The notes: generated by a model from the letters alone, not told the origin. A DNA stretch of 64,000 nucleotides from an uncultured Bacteroidales bacterium (GCA_910578275.1 CAJTPR010000001.1:1-64000), one strand, 5' to 3'; positions 41,484 through 50,390 are shown, counted from the first letter of the stretch. Translations and numbers: made by a program.

Positions 41484-42266
41484 CTATTCAAAGGAATTGA
41501 TGATGTCGATAAAATCGCCTGCCTTGAGCGAGGCCCCGCCGACAAGACCGCCGTCGATGTCGGGCTGCGCGAACAATTCGGGCGCGGTGGCGGGATTGCA
41601 GCTGCCGCCGTAGAGCAAAGGAACCTGCCGGGCCGTTTCCTTGCCGTACTTTTCCTGGACAAGCTCGCGTATGAACGCATGCACCTCCTGCGCCTGCGCG
41701 GGCGTGGCGGTCTGTCCCGTACCGATGGCCCATACCGGTTCGTAGGCGATGACGATTCGGGAAAAATCAAGCGGATCGAGATGAAACAGTCCTTGTTCGA
41801 GCTGGTTTCCTATGACATCGAAATGGTTGCCGGCACGGCGTTCGTCCAACGTCTCGCCGCAACATACGACAGGAACGATCCCGTTCTGCAACAACCTTTC
41901 CACCTTGCGCGCCACCTGCGCGTCGGTTTCGCCGAACAACTTGCGTCGTTCGGAATGCCCCACGATGCAATATTCCACGTTCATCGAAGAAAGCATGCCC
42001 GCCGAAACCTCTCCCGTATAGGCGCCTTTTTCGTATTCGCCCACGTTCTGCGCGCCCACGGCGAAATAGACCGTATTTTCGTCTTCCTCGTCCGTGCCCA
42101 GGTCGTAGGCCATTTCCAGGTAAGGCGAAGGCGGGCAGACGATCACCTCCACGTCCTGCCGCTGCTGTTCCTTTTCAAGGCGTGCGGCCAACTCCGCCAA
42201 CAACTCCTCGGCTTCATGGAAGTCGAGATTCATCTTCCAGTTTCCCGCAACGATTTTTCTTCTCAT
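41484..42266 (-). CDS. tpiA: Triosephosphate isomerase
   Basis: Interconverts dihydroxyacetone phosphate and glyceraldehyde 3-phosphate. The 260-aa TIM barrel has Lys in GNWKMN (residue 12 region), the electrophile His in YCIVGHSERR near 100, the catalytic Glu in IAYEPVWAIGTG near 173 and LLYGGSCNP near 213. Start at 42266 gives the standard N terminus; longer in-frame reading is into the preceding gene. Spaced 11 nt after the BT_3928-like gene. Confidence 0.97.
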   Translation of the reverse strand: MRRKIVAGNWKMNLDFHEAEELLAELAARLEKEQQRQDVEVIVCPPSPYLEMAYDLGTDEEDENTVYFAVGAQNVGEYEKGAYTGEVSAGMLSSMNVEYCIVGHSERRKLFGETDAQVARKVERLLQNGIVPVVCCGETLDERRAGNHFDVIGNQLEQGLFHLDPLDFSRIVIAYEPVWAIGTGQTATPAQAQEVHAFIRELVQEKYGKETARQVPLLYGGSCNPATAPELFAQPDIDGGLVGGASLKAGDFIDIINSFE

Positions 42267-42277
42267 GTCTGTATCTT

Positions 42278-43558
42278 TTAACGTGAGGCCGGAACCACTT
42301 CCTCGAAGGCAGGCAGCCGTCGCCAATCCCACAGGTTCAAGACGTACGCGTCCTTGATCAGGACGATGCCCGGATTGGAGCGGATCACCGCCTTCACCGC
42401 CGTATCGTCCGCAAAGTAGAACGGAAAATCCTCCAACCCGTAGAGGGCCTTGAAGGCTTCGGCCTGCGCCATCGCGGAGGCGGTGAGAAAGCAGCATTCA
42501 TAGCCGGCTTCCCTTGCCTTGCGGACGAACGCCGCCGTCTTTTCCACGCCTTTGCCGTCGGCGGCTTCCAGGTCGTGGACGGCCACGAGGATCAACGGCC
42601 GTTCTTGTTCCAAGAGTGAACGGGTGATGTCGTAGCCGGGATCTTCCTCGTCCATCTTTTCGAGGATGTTGATGTTGGCCGTCCGGGGATTGGGATCGAA
42701 GTCGCGTCGCGACACGAATTCATGATTTTCCATCCAAGCCGGATCCCCGAACGGGCATTCCTCCATGAGGTATTCCGTCTCCTCGCCCGTCCGTTTGTCG
42801 CGATAAGTAAGATAATGCCTCACCGGTTCGGGATTCTCGGGAAAAAGACGCACGCCCTCTTTCCAGTCGAGGAAATTCACCACCGGCAGATACCGGTAGT
42901 TGTAGTATTCGAAGCCCAGGAAAAGCAACATGGCCGCCAAGGAAATCGTCCATTCGACCCACTTGGGCTTGCGGCTGCCGATCCGGGAACAGGAGAACAG
43001 CAGCACGAGCACGAAAGCGTCCAGGATGATGTTCTTGTAGAACGTCTGCCAATTGGTTATGACCAAGGCCTTGCCGAAGCAACCGCAATCGGGAACGGGT
43101 TCGGCCACGGCGTCGAAGAACGTCACGACGGTAAAAAACGCCATCATCAGGCCGGCGAACCATACCGTATACTTGAAGCGGATATTGAACAGGAGCAACA
43201 CGCCGACCATGAATTCGACCAGGTTCAGCAAAAACGAGCCGAACAGGGAAAGTCCCGTGAGCCAAGGCAGATCGTAGGCTTCCAGGTAATCGTGGATGAC
43301 GTACTGCGTGCCGAGCGGATCGACGCCCTTCGAAAGGCTCGAGAAAATGAACACGAGCGCGAACAACGTGCGCACGACGACCACCATCGAATGGGAGAAA
43401 TACTTGCGGTTCATGACGCAGAAGACCACGTCCAAGGCCAACAAGGCCATGAATATCCAGCTGCGTTCCTTCACGAAGGCGATCGAAACGGCCAGCGCCA
43501 ACGTGAAAAAAAGAATCAGGTACGAAGGAATCCAGTTGGGCAACGACGACCTTTTCAT
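42278..43558 (-). CDS. BT_3928-like membrane protein (DoxX/MauE-type N terminus)
   Basis: A 426-aa protein with four to six N-terminal membrane spans of DoxX/MauE type, including the conserved VPDCGCFGKAL near residue 157 (redox-like Cys pair), followed by a soluble C-terminal half of thioredoxin-like proportions (LILVAVHDLEAAD, AGYECCFLTAS, PGIVLIKDAYV) without a CxxC. Conserved in Bacteroidales just upstream of tpiA, as here. Perhaps electron transfer or disulphide chemistry at the inner membrane; no experimental role is known to me. Confidence 0.78.
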   Translation of the reverse strand: MKRSSLPNWIPSYLILFFTLALAVSIAFVKERSWIFMALLALDVVFCVMNRKYFSHSMVVVVRTLFALVFIFSSLSKGVDPLGTQYVIHDYLEAYDLPWLTGLSLFGSFLLNLVEFMVGVLLLFNIRFKYTVWFAGLMMAFFTVVTFFDAVAEPVPDCGCFGKALVITNWQTFYKNIILDAFVLVLLFSCSRIGSRKPKWVEWTISLAAMLLFLGFEYYNYRYLPVVNFLDWKEGVRLFPENPEPVRHYLTYRDKRTGEETEYLMEECPFGDPAWMENHEFVSRRDFDPNPRTANINILEKMDEEDPGYDITRSLLEQERPLILVAVHDLEAADGKGVEKTAAFVRKAREAGYECCFLTASAMAQAEAFKALYGLEDFPFYFADDTAVKAVIRSNPGIVLIKDAYVLNLWDWRRLPAFEEVVPASR

Positions 43559-43561
43559 TTC

Positions 43562-44131
43562 CTATCTCTTTTGTTGGTTTGTCTCTTCTTTCCCGTGGCC
43601 GGTCTGGATAAGGGCGAACACGGCGTAATTGACCATGTCGCAATAGTTGCCTTCCACGCCTTCCGACACCTCGGTCTTGCCGTCGGCATCTTCTATCTGC
43701 TTGGTGCGCAACAATTTCATGAGAATGATATCCACCAACGAGCTGACACGCATGATACGCCAGGCCTCGCCGTAATCGTGGTTCTTCCGTATCATGAGCT
43801 CGTAGGCGCGCGTGGCGTAAAAGTCGTATTTCTCGATGGCCGTTTCCTTGGAAAGCGGCGTGTCTTCGCAACCGAGTTCCAACTGTATCAAGGCCATGAT
43901 CGAATAATTGACGATGGCGATGAAGGCGTCGCGTATGTCTTCGCCCACCAGTTGCCTGCCGGTGACCTGGATCGTCCGTATGCGTTTGGCCTTGATGAGG
44001 ATCTGATCCGTGAGCGAGGACGTGCGGAGCACGTGCCAGGCCGCGCCGTAGTCGCCCAACTTGGCCACGTAAAGTTTCCTGCATTCCTCGATCGCCTGCC
44101 TGAATTCGGCATTGGTGCGCGTTGTCTCCAT
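43562..44131 (-). CDS. DUF1599 domain protein
   Basis: A 189-aa protein made of two copies of the DUF1599 unit: LYVAKLGDYGAAWHVLR...DQILIKAKRIR near residue 20 and ELMIRKNHDYGEAWRIMR...DIILMKLLRTKQI near 110. The K-x-x-DYG-x-AW-R pattern has been linked by others to nucleotide metabolism, but no activity is established. An upstream ATG at 44155 is possible but lies only 4 nt from the -7 box; 44131 matches the usual N terminus. First gene of the tpiA-prmA operon. Confidence 0.82.
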   Translation of the reverse strand: METTRTNAEFRQAIEECRKLYVAKLGDYGAAWHVLRTSSLTDQILIKAKRIRTIQVTGRQLVGEDIRDAFIAIVNYSIMALIQLELGCEDTPLSKETAIEKYDFYATRAYELMIRKNHDYGEAWRIMRVSSLVDIILMKLLRTKQIEDADGKTEVSEGVEGNYCDMVNYAVFALIQTGHGKEETNQQKR

Positions 44132-44156
44132 AAGGGATTCCCGATTGTGCGTCATG

Positions 44157-44187
44157 TTGCAAAAGTACGTATGTTTAGGTATTTTTG
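44157..44187 (+). promoter_or_regulatory. Promoter of folP-cdaA
   Basis: TTG (44157-44159), 20-nt spacer, TATTTTTG (44180-44187), 33 nt before the folP ATG. It overlaps the divergent DUF1599 promoter. Confidence 0.65.
44160..44167 (-). promoter_or_regulatory. -7 box of the DUF1599-tpiA-prmA operon
   Basis: TACTTTTG on the minus strand, overlapping the -33 element of the folP promoter, so the two promoters may compete for RNA polymerase. Confidence 0.55.
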
Positions 44188-44220
44188 CAATGACTTTGCT
44201 TAATCGTTAACGCTCACGGA

Positions 44221-45084
44221 ATGGCCCATACGCTCAATATTCGGGGAACCCTGCTCTCGTTGGAAAAACCCTGCGTCATGGGAATACTCAACCTCACCCC
44301 CGACTCGTTTTACGCGCAAAGCCGTACCGCGGATACCGGTGCAGCCCTACGGAAAGTGGAACGGATGCTGGAAGAGGGCATGGACATGCTGGACATGGGC
44401 GCCGTTTCGTCCCGTCCCGGCGCGGAACTGCCCGACGAGGAGGAAGAACGCCGACGGCTGCAAGGCACGCTCCAAGCCGTCACCGCCCGTTTTCCCGACC
44501 TGATCGTCTCGATCGACACTTTCCGTTCCTCGATAGCCCGCATGAGCGCCGATTACGGGGCGCACATCATCAACGACATCTCCGGCGGCGCCTACGATGC
44601 GGACATGTTTTCCACCGTGGGACGGCTGCAACTTCCTTACGTGCTCATGCACATCAGGAAAAAGCCCGTCGACATGCAGGACGACCCGCGCTACGACGAC
44701 GTGGTGACCGACCTCCTCTCCTATTTCTCGCAAAAGATGGCGCAAGCCCGCATGGCCGGCATACACGACCTGATCCTCGATCCCGGCTTCGGCTTCGCCA
44801 AGACCATGGCGCACAACTACCGCCTGTTGGCGCGCCTGCACGACTTTGCCATGCTCGGGGCGCCCGTCCTGGCAGGCATGTCGCGAAAGTCGATGTTTTG
44901 CAAGTTGCTCGGCTGCACGCCGCAGGAAGCGCTCAATGCCACTACCGCCGCCCACATGGTCGCATTGCTCAACGGCGCCTCGATCTTGCGCGTGCACGAC
45001 GTCAAAGAAGCCGTCCAATGCGTGAAGATCTTTTGCCAATGCCGCCACGACGGGGCGGTGAATCCGGACAACAATCAAATCTGA
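44221..45084 (+). CDS. folP: Dihydropteroate synthase
   Basis: Joins p-aminobenzoate to dihydropterin pyrophosphate in folate synthesis; the sulfonamide target. The 287-aa TIM barrel has VMGILNLTPDSF near residue 20, DMGAVSSRPGA near 58 (usually DIGAxSTRPG), IVSIDTFRSSIA near 97, HIINDISGG near 117, LILDPGFGFAKT near 185 and AGMSRKSM near 218. folP followed by cdaA (19-nt gap) is common in Bacteroidota. Confidence 0.95.
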   Translation: MAHTLNIRGTLLSLEKPCVMGILNLTPDSFYAQSRTADTGAALRKVERMLEEGMDMLDMGAVSSRPGAELPDEEEERRRLQGTLQAVTARFPDLIVSIDTFRSSIARMSADYGAHIINDISGGAYDADMFSTVGRLQLPYVLMHIRKKPVDMQDDPRYDDVVTDLLSYFSQKMAQARMAGIHDLILDPGFGFAKTMAHNYRLLARLHDFAMLGAPVLAGMSRKSMFCKLLGCTPQEALNATTAAHMVALLNGASILRVHDVKEAVQCVKIFCQCRHDGAVNPDNNQI

Positions 45085-45103
45085 AGACCGCAACAACGCT
45101 GAC

Positions 45104-45919
45104 ATGGAAACAGTCGTCCAATGGATAGAAAACCTTGATTTCGCGCAAATGCTCGACTTGCTGATCGTGGCTTTCCTCGCCTACCAGTTCTACAAGCTCG
45201 TAAAAGGCACGTCGGCATTGAACATCGTATTGAGCATCATCGGGATTTACATTTTCTGGAAAATCGCCCAACAATTCTCGATGCCGTTGACCACCGAAAT
45301 CCTCGACCGCATCATCAGCATGGGATTCCTCGCACTGGTCATCGTGTTCCAACCGGAAATACGCCGGGCGTTGTTCATGATAAGCACGCCGACGGCCATG
45401 AAAAACAGGCGCAAATGGTGGTTCATGGGTCGCCTCAAGCGTCGCGGGACGCAACGGCGCGAACTGGACATCACACCCGTCATACAAGCCTGCATGCACA
45501 TGAGCCAGGAAAAGACAGGGGCCTTGATCATTCTCACGCAACTCAACCGGCTGCCGGGGACGGTAGCCACGGGAGAGCGGGTCGATGCCTTGATTTCCAG
45601 CGCGCTCATAGAAAACATCTTCTTCAAGAACAGCCCCTTGCACGACGGGGCGATGATCATCGAAAAGAACAAGATCATCGCCGCCCGATGCATCCTGCCG
45701 GTGACTTCCAACAAGAACATCTCGACTTCCTTGGGACTGCGCCACCGTTCGGCCATCGGCATCACCGAGCAGTCGGACGCCTTGGCCATCGTGGTTTCGG
45801 AAGAGACCGGAGCCATCTCGTTCTGCCTTTTCGGCAACGTCACCTACAATGTTTCCCCCACGCAGTTGCGCGCCAAGATCGAGGAATTCTTCGTCGAAAG
45901 GATAGATGAGGAAAAATAA
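45104..45919 (+). CDS. cdaA: Diadenylate cyclase (CdaA type)
   Basis: Makes cyclic di-AMP from two ATP. The 271-aa protein has about three N-terminal membrane helices (LLIVAFLAYQFY; LNIVLSIIGIYIFWKI; IISMGFLALVIVF) and a DisA_N cyclase domain with the catalytic SPLHDGAMII near residue 180 and RHRSAIGITEQSDA near 215, the two motifs required for activity. No cdaR regulator gene is adjacent. Converges on tatC with 2 nt between the stops. Confidence 0.94.
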   Translation: METVVQWIENLDFAQMLDLLIVAFLAYQFYKLVKGTSALNIVLSIIGIYIFWKIAQQFSMPLTTEILDRIISMGFLALVIVFQPEIRRALFMISTPTAMKNRRKWWFMGRLKRRGTQRRELDITPVIQACMHMSQEKTGALIILTQLNRLPGTVATGERVDALISSALIENIFFKNSPLHDGAMIIEKNKIIAARCILPVTSNKNISTSLGLRHRSAIGITEQSDALAIVVSEETGAISFCLFGNVTYNVSPTQLRAKIEEFFVERIDEEK

Positions 45920-45921
45920 GG

Positions 45922-46710
45922 CTACCCGCGCTTTCTTTCCGCCAGCCCGACCAACACGACGCCCAGTTCATAGAGCAGGTACATGGGCACGGAAACCACG
46001 GCAAGCGTGAAGACATCGGAAGTAGGCGTGACAAGCGCGGCCGCCAGCACGATGATCACGACCGCATGCCTCCGGTACTTGCGCATGAACTTCACCGTAA
46101 GGAATCCCAGTTTTCCGAACAACCAGCACAAGAGCGGAATCTCGAACACGATACCCATCGTGACGCAGATGCTCATGAGCGTGGAAACATAAGAATCCAA
46201 CGTGATCATGTTGACCACCTCCTCGCTCACCATATACGTGCCCAGAAAACGGAACGTAAGCGGGAATACGAGGAAATACCCCGCCGCCACGCCGACGAGG
46301 AACAGCACGTAACCGCTGCCGGCGACCTGGAAGGCATAGCGTTTCTCGTTTACATAGAGCGCAGGGGAAACGAAACGGAAAAGCTGATAGAGGATATAGG
46401 ACGAGGAAAGCAAGACGCCCGTCCATACCGCCGCTTTCATGTGGATGACGAACTGCCGTGTCAGCCCCGTGTTGATGAGCGGGACGGAGAAACTCTCCGG
46501 CCGCGAACCCGCCAGGCCCGCCAACCGGTCCAAAAGCCGGTACGTGACGAAATCACTTTTTTGCGGCGCAAGTATCAGGCCGAAAAGCGTTTCCTTGAAA
46601 CAAAACGAAAGAACGGCCAAGGCCGCGACCGCCAGGCAAATCCTGACAAGACAGCGGCGCAATTCGTCCAGATGATCCCAAAAAGACTGCGTCTGTCCTC
46701 CGCCGTCCAT
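45922..46710 (-). CDS. tatC: Sec-independent protein translocase TatC
   Basis: Signal-peptide receptor of the twin-arginine translocon, which exports folded proteins. The 262-aa protein starts with the conserved FWDHLDELRRCLVRI motif and has six predicted spans; a loop of about 40 residues after the first span (residues 50-75) is typical. Directly follows tatA with no gap. Confidence 0.94.
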   Translation of the reverse strand: MDGGGQTQSFWDHLDELRRCLVRICLAVAALAVLSFCFKETLFGLILAPQKSDFVTYRLLDRLAGLAGSRPESFSVPLINTGLTRQFVIHMKAAVWTGVLLSSSYILYQLFRFVSPALYVNEKRYAFQVAGSGYVLFLVGVAAGYFLVFPLTFRFLGTYMVSEEVVNMITLDSYVSTLMSICVTMGIVFEIPLLCWLFGKLGFLTVKFMRKYRRHAVVIIVLAAALVTPTSDVFTLAVVSVPMYLLYELGVVLVGLAERKRG

Positions 46711-46929
46711 TCAGTCCTTGTTTTCCGAAGATTTCGAAGAAGAATCGGACTCCTTGGCATCGATGTCTTTTTCGATGCCGTTCACCCCGTCCTTGAAAGA
46801 ACGTATGCCCTTGCCCAAACCTTTCATGAGTTCGGGAATCTTCCGGCCGCCGAAAAGCAACAAAACCAATACAGCCAAGGCCAATAATTCCGGCCATCCC
46901 AGAATACCGAGCATTACCATGTCGATCAT
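46711..46929 (-). CDS. tatA: Sec-independent protein translocase TatA
   Basis: Pore-forming component of the Tat system. The 72-aa protein has one N-terminal helix (WPELLALAVLVLLLFGG), the RKIPELMKGLGKGI amphipathic helix with its conserved FGG/KIPEL hinge, and an acidic-Ser tail. Alternative start at Met4 or Met6. Lies 2 nt after the upstream gene and directly before tatC. Confidence 0.93.
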   Translation of the reverse strand: MIDMVMLGILGWPELLALAVLVLLLFGGRKIPELMKGLGKGIRSFKDGVNGIEKDIDAKESDSSSKSSENKD

Positions 46930-46931
46930 GA

Positions 46932-47447
46932 CTATTTACGCATTAAAAACTTGATTACGAACCATCCCCCGAACACTTGCAGCAGCATTCCCGGAATCCC
47001 GGTCCTGAAATCCTGCACGGCGAGGAAAAAATCCCCCTTCATCGCCCATTCGCCCAAGGTACCCAGCGTCTGATACGCCAGCACCACGCCCGCGAGCAAG
47101 GGAACCGACACTTTCTTGAAACGGGCGGCGACATGTCCGGCGATGCCGGCCAACAGCACCGACTTCAGCACAACGGCCGGCAAGGCGGCCGCGGCGGGCA
47201 TTCCGAAAAGGGCCGAATTGAGCAAAGGAGAAGCCAAGGCCGCCAGCAGCCCCGTCTTCCAGCCGTACTTGTAGGCACCGATCAACGTGAAGAAATAGAT
47301 CGGCAACCATTTCAAGCCGCCTTGAGGCGACAAATGACACAACTGCGGCAACAGGATGTTGCCGGCCACGAAAAGGGCGGCTATCGCGTATGTCTTGAGC
47401 TGCCTGTAACCCGATTCGTGGAAATTCACTGCCGGAGAATTCTGCAT
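46932..47447 (-). CDS. ECF-type transporter S component (substrate unknown)
   Basis: A 171-aa integral membrane protein with five to six hydrophobic spans (TYAIAALFVAGNILLPQL, WLPIYFFTLIGAYKYGWKTG, LPAVVLKSVLLAGIAGHVA, PGMLLQVFGGWFVIKFL). The glycine-rich YKYGWKTGLLAALASPLLNS segment and size fit the ECF S-component family that binds vitamins or ions for an energy-coupling module encoded elsewhere. It heads the tatA-tatC operon, with a -7 box (TATATTTG) at 47483-47490. Confidence 0.6.
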   Translation of the reverse strand: MQNSPAVNFHESGYRQLKTYAIAALFVAGNILLPQLCHLSPQGGLKWLPIYFFTLIGAYKYGWKTGLLAALASPLLNSALFGMPAAAALPAVVLKSVLLAGIAGHVAARFKKVSVPLLAGVVLAYQTLGTLGEWAMKGDFFLAVQDFRTGIPGMLLQVFGGWFVIKFLMRK

Positions 47448-47482
47448 AAGCGTTTGTCCCGATATGATGGATATAGGGATTG

Positions 47483-47490
47483 CAAATATA
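47483..47490 (-). promoter_or_regulatory. -7 box of the ECF-tatA-tatC operon
   Basis: TATATTTG on the minus strand, 35 nt before the ATG at 47447, in a 130-nt divergent region shared with the T9SS cargo gene. Confidence 0.6.
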
Positions 47491-47511
47491 ATCGGTTTTA
47501 TCTTTTTTTCG

Positions 47512-47519
47512 TACCTTTA
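47512..47519 (+). promoter_or_regulatory. -7 box of the Omp28-like gene
   Basis: TACCTTTA, one base off consensus, 58 nt before the ATG at 47578. Confidence 0.45.
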
Positions 47520-47577
47520 CAAGCCTTTACGGCATCCATTCCGAATACAAAAACAACATTACAAATTGCTTTGACTT

Positions 47578-49368
47578 ATGAAAAAGCTGGTTTCTTTCTT
47601 GACCTTGGCAAGCTTGATCGCCTGCGTCTCCCCCGTCACGGCCCAAAACCGTTTCGTGAGCGAAGAGGCGCAAAACCGCAAAATCGTATTGGAGGAATTT
47701 ACCGGTATCAACTGCGGATTTTGTCCTGCCAGCCACAAGATCGCCAACGATCTCCTGAACCAATACGGATCGGACATGTTCGTGATCAACGTGCATACGG
47801 GCGGATACGCGACGCCGGAGTCCGGCCAACTGGACCTGCGGACGGATTTCGGCACGGCGCTGGAATCCAATGCAGGCGTGGATGGCTATCCGGCCGGTTC
47901 GCTGAACCGCCACGTGTTTACCGGAAAGGCCACGGCCATGAGCCGGGACGGCTGGAAGAAATACTCCCCGCAGGTCCTGCAGATGGCCAGTTACGTGAAC
48001 GTGGCCGCCAAGGGCACCTTGAACTGGGAGACGCGGGAACTGAACGTCACCGTGCAACTCTACTACACGGGAAATCCGGCAGCCGCCACCAACTACCTGC
48101 ACATAGCCGTGCTGCAGGATAACATCATCGGCACGCAGAGCGGCAGCAGCGCCAATCCCGACCAAGTGCTGGCGGGAGGCAAATACGTGCACCATCACGC
48201 CTTGCGCCACCTGATCACCGGCCAATGGGGCGACACGATAAACAATGCCGCCCAAGGCGGTTTCAGGGAAAAGACCTACACCTACCGGATTCCCGAAAGC
48301 ATCCGCAACATTCCGATGGAACTTCTCGACTTGCAGTTCATCGCCTTCGTGACCGAAACCCGGAACGAGATCATGAACGCCTGCCACGTGGACATCGAGA
48401 ATCTGGAAGCCCCGGCGCACTACCTCGTGTTGGACAAGATGGTACAGGATGTGGAAAACGACATGGAGTGCGAATCCTCCGTACGCGTTTCGTTCAACGT
48501 GACCCCGCGCGTGGCCCGGACCCCTGTCACCTCCATCACGTTCGAATTCGAATCGGGTGCGGGAAAACAGGAATTCACGTACAGGCCCGATTCGGCCATG
48601 AACGCCAACCGTACCTACACGATAACCAGCGAGCCCGTCAAGATCGCCGCGATCGGAACGAAGGAAAGCGTCAGCGTCAGGGTAACCAAGGTCAACGATA
48701 CGGCCTATGAACAGGTAACCCGAGCCCAAACCGACGTCATCAAGGAACTCGGCCTGGCCGCTTCCGAAAACATCACGATCGACATCTATCAGGATCGCTT
48801 CGGCTCGGACATCACCTGGGACCTGAAGCAAGCCGACAACGGCACCGTCCTTGCCAGCGGCGGCCCCTATGTGGATCTGCCGGGTGCCGGAACGAGAAAA
48901 CAGAGCACGCAGGCCACGCTTGCCGCTTCCTGCTACGTCTTCACGATCAACGACAAGCAAAAGGACGGCATCAACACCAACTACGGCAACGGACACATCG
49001 AAATCAAGGACGCCAATGACGGCACGGTCATTTCCAATGACGGGAAATACAAGGAAAGCTGGCGTTGCCTCATCCGCAAATCGAGCGTGGCCAACGAAAA
49101 CCGTCAGGGCCGGGGCGATCTGACAATCGCGCCCAATCCGGCCAAGGACCACAGCGTTCTCCATTTTGAACTGCCTGTGGCCCGAAAGGTACGCATCCGC
49201 GTCATCCAGGGCAACGGAGCCTGCGCGCTCGACTTGGGAGAAATGAACCTGAACGCCGGCGAGCAGACAATCATCCTGCCGATTGAAAAGTTGGCGGAAG
49301 GCATGTACTTCGTCCAGATTCAAGGCGAAAAACTGAACCTGACCCGCAAATTGGCCGTGATCCGATAG
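47578..49368 (+). CDS. Omp28-related protein with type IX secretion sorting domain
   Basis: A 596-aa exported protein. Signal peptide 1-22 (VTAQ); an Omp28-like domain with a thioredoxin-type CxxC in FTGINCGFCPASHK near residue 45; middle Ig-like strands; and from about residue 515 a T9SS type A C-terminal sorting domain: LTIAPNPAKDHSVLHFELP, then GMYFVQIQ and a final KLAVIR. The signal sends it through the Sec pathway and then the type IX secretion system, after which the C-terminal domain is normally removed or linked to A-LPS. Function of the mature protein is unknown. Confidence 0.82.
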   Translation: MKKLVSFLTLASLIACVSPVTAQNRFVSEEAQNRKIVLEEFTGINCGFCPASHKIANDLLNQYGSDMFVINVHTGGYATPESGQLDLRTDFGTALESNAGVDGYPAGSLNRHVFTGKATAMSRDGWKKYSPQVLQMASYVNVAAKGTLNWETRELNVTVQLYYTGNPAAATNYLHIAVLQDNIIGTQSGSSANPDQVLAGGKYVHHHALRHLITGQWGDTINNAAQGGFREKTYTYRIPESIRNIPMELLDLQFIAFVTETRNEIMNACHVDIENLEAPAHYLVLDKMVQDVENDMECESSVRVSFNVTPRVARTPVTSITFEFESGAGKQEFTYRPDSAMNANRTYTITSEPVKIAAIGTKESVSVRVTKVNDTAYEQVTRAQTDVIKELGLAASENITIDIYQDRFGSDITWDLKQADNGTVLASGGPYVDLPGAGTRKQSTQATLAASCYVFTINDKQKDGINTNYGNGHIEIKDANDGTVISNDGKYKESWRCLIRKSSVANENRQGRGDLTIAPNPAKDHSVLHFELPVARKVRIRVIQGNGACALDLGEMNLNAGEQTIILPIEKLAEGMYFVQIQGEKLNLTRKLAVIR

Positions 49369-49403
49369 GATAAGCCTCCCTGCCCCGGCAAAAAGCAAAT
49401 AAA

Positions 49404-49436
49404 TTTGCTTTTGCCACCGACTTATTCGTATCTTTG
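49404..49436 (+). promoter_or_regulatory. Promoter of tRNA-Gly
   Basis: TTTG (49404-49407), 21-nt spacer, TATCTTTG (49429-49436), 9 nt before the tRNA. Confidence 0.65.
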
Positions 49437-49445
49437 CCGCACATT

Positions 49446-49518
49446 GCGGCAGTAGCTCAGTCGGTAGAGTGCAAGCTTCCCAAGCTTGAGGTCGCGGGTT
49501 CGAGGCCCGTTTGCCGCT
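49446..49518 (+). tRNA. tRNA-Gly (anticodon CCC)
   Basis: Cloverleaf with acceptor GCGGCAG / TTGCCGC, D-arm GCTC...GAGT, anticodon stem CAAGC/GCTTG around loop TTCCCAA (anticodon CCC), T-arm CGGGTTCGAGGCCCG, discriminator T. CCA is not encoded (CGA follows). Confidence 0.93.
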
Positions 49519-49523
49519 CGACG

Positions 49524-49567
49524 AAAAAAAAGAAACGTCCCGAAGGAAATCGGGACGTTTCTTTTTT
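49524..49567. terminator. Bidirectional terminator after tRNA-Gly
   Basis: Stem AGAAACGTCCCGA / TCGGGACGTTTCT (49531-49543 and 49550-49562), extended by an A-run before and a T-run after, so it can act on either strand. Confidence 0.85.
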
Positions 49568-49691
49568 CCAAGGAACCAAACCGCCTCAAAGCCGATACGC
49601 GACGTCGTTCCCGTACTTCCGGCGCTTGCCCGTCACAGGAAGCCTTGCCCGTAGAGGCAAACCGATCCGCCTTATCCATGCCCGGAGGCGC

Positions 49692-49723
49692 CTTGCCGGC
49701 AAAGAGTCATGCAAACCGGCAAG
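49692..49723 (-). terminator. Stem-loop downstream of tag
   Basis: Perfect 8-bp inverted repeat CTTGCCGG / CCGGCAAG with a 16-nt loop, 6 nt after the tag stop. No T-run, so terminator function is uncertain. Confidence 0.35.
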
Positions 49724-49728
49724 TCCTC

Positions 49729-50283
49729 TCAGCGGTTCAAGAAGCAATTTTCCTCATGCGAAAAGATGACGCCTACGGCTTGCAGATAGGCATAGACAAT
49801 CGTCGTGCCGACGAACTTCATGCCCCGTTCACGCAAGTCTTTCGATACCGCGTCCGACAACGGGGAACGCGTCTTGCCGTGTTCACGAACCACTTTGCCG
49901 TCCGTAAAGCGCCAAAGGTAATTATCGAACGAGCCGTATTCGGCCTGGATGGACAAAAAGACCTTGGCATTGATGCTTGCCGCCTGTATCTTGAGACGGT
50001 TGCGGATAATGCCCGCGTCGGCTTGCAGACGCTTTTGCCTTTCTTCCGTGTAGGAAGCCACCTTGACCATGTCGAAATCATCGAACGCGCGACGGAAAGC
50101 GGCACGTTTGTTCAGCACGCATTCCCAGGAAAGGCCCGCCTGGAATCCCTCCAGCACGAGCATCTCGAAAAGCAGACGGTCGTCGTGCACCGGTACGCCC
50201 CATTCCTTGTCGTGATAGGCCACATAGAGCGGGTTCTCCGGATTGGCCCAAAAACAGCGCGGCTCGTCGTCATCATGCTTCAT
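49729..50283 (-). CDS. tag: DNA-3-methyladenine glycosylase I
   Basis: Removes 3-methyladenine from alkylated DNA. The 184-aa protein has RCFWA near residue 9 (Zn-binding cysteine), YHDKEWGVPVHDD near 22, the catalytic LEGFQAGLSWECVLNKR near 46 and FVGTTIVYAYLQAVGVI near 155, the family signature. Length is standard. -7 box TACTTTTG at 50309-50316 on the same strand. Confidence 0.95.
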   Translation of the reverse strand: MKHDDDEPRCFWANPENPLYVAYHDKEWGVPVHDDRLLFEMLVLEGFQAGLSWECVLNKRAAFRRAFDDFDMVKVASYTEERQKRLQADAGIIRNRLKIQAASINAKVFLSIQAEYGSFDNYLWRFTDGKVVREHGKTRSPLSDAVSKDLRERGMKFVGTTIVYAYLQAVGVIFSHEENCFLNR

Positions 50284-50308
50284 GACTGTATTTTTTTCAA
50301 TTTCCGCT

Positions 50309-50316
50309 CAAAAGTA
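50309..50316 (-). promoter_or_regulatory. -7 box of tag
   Basis: TACTTTTG on the minus strand, 25 nt before the ATG at 50283. Confidence 0.55.
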
Positions 50317-50390
50317 ACGATTACGATCGAGAAGTTTTCGCCGCCAAGACGTAACTTCGCGCGACGGTTTACAAAACGATACGAGACGAC

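Noticed and set aside
47527..49398. 623-codon minus-strand open frame
   Set aside because: Antisense to the Omp28-like gene, which has a signal peptide and a T9SS sorting domain.
49422..49679. Minus-strand frame of 85 codons over tRNA-Gly
   Set aside because: It crosses a tRNA and a terminator and has no recognisable product.
50284..50390. Possible fluoride riboswitch upstream of crcB
   Set aside because: The interval lacks the conserved crcB-motif sequences and pseudoknot partners; only a weak -7 box is present.
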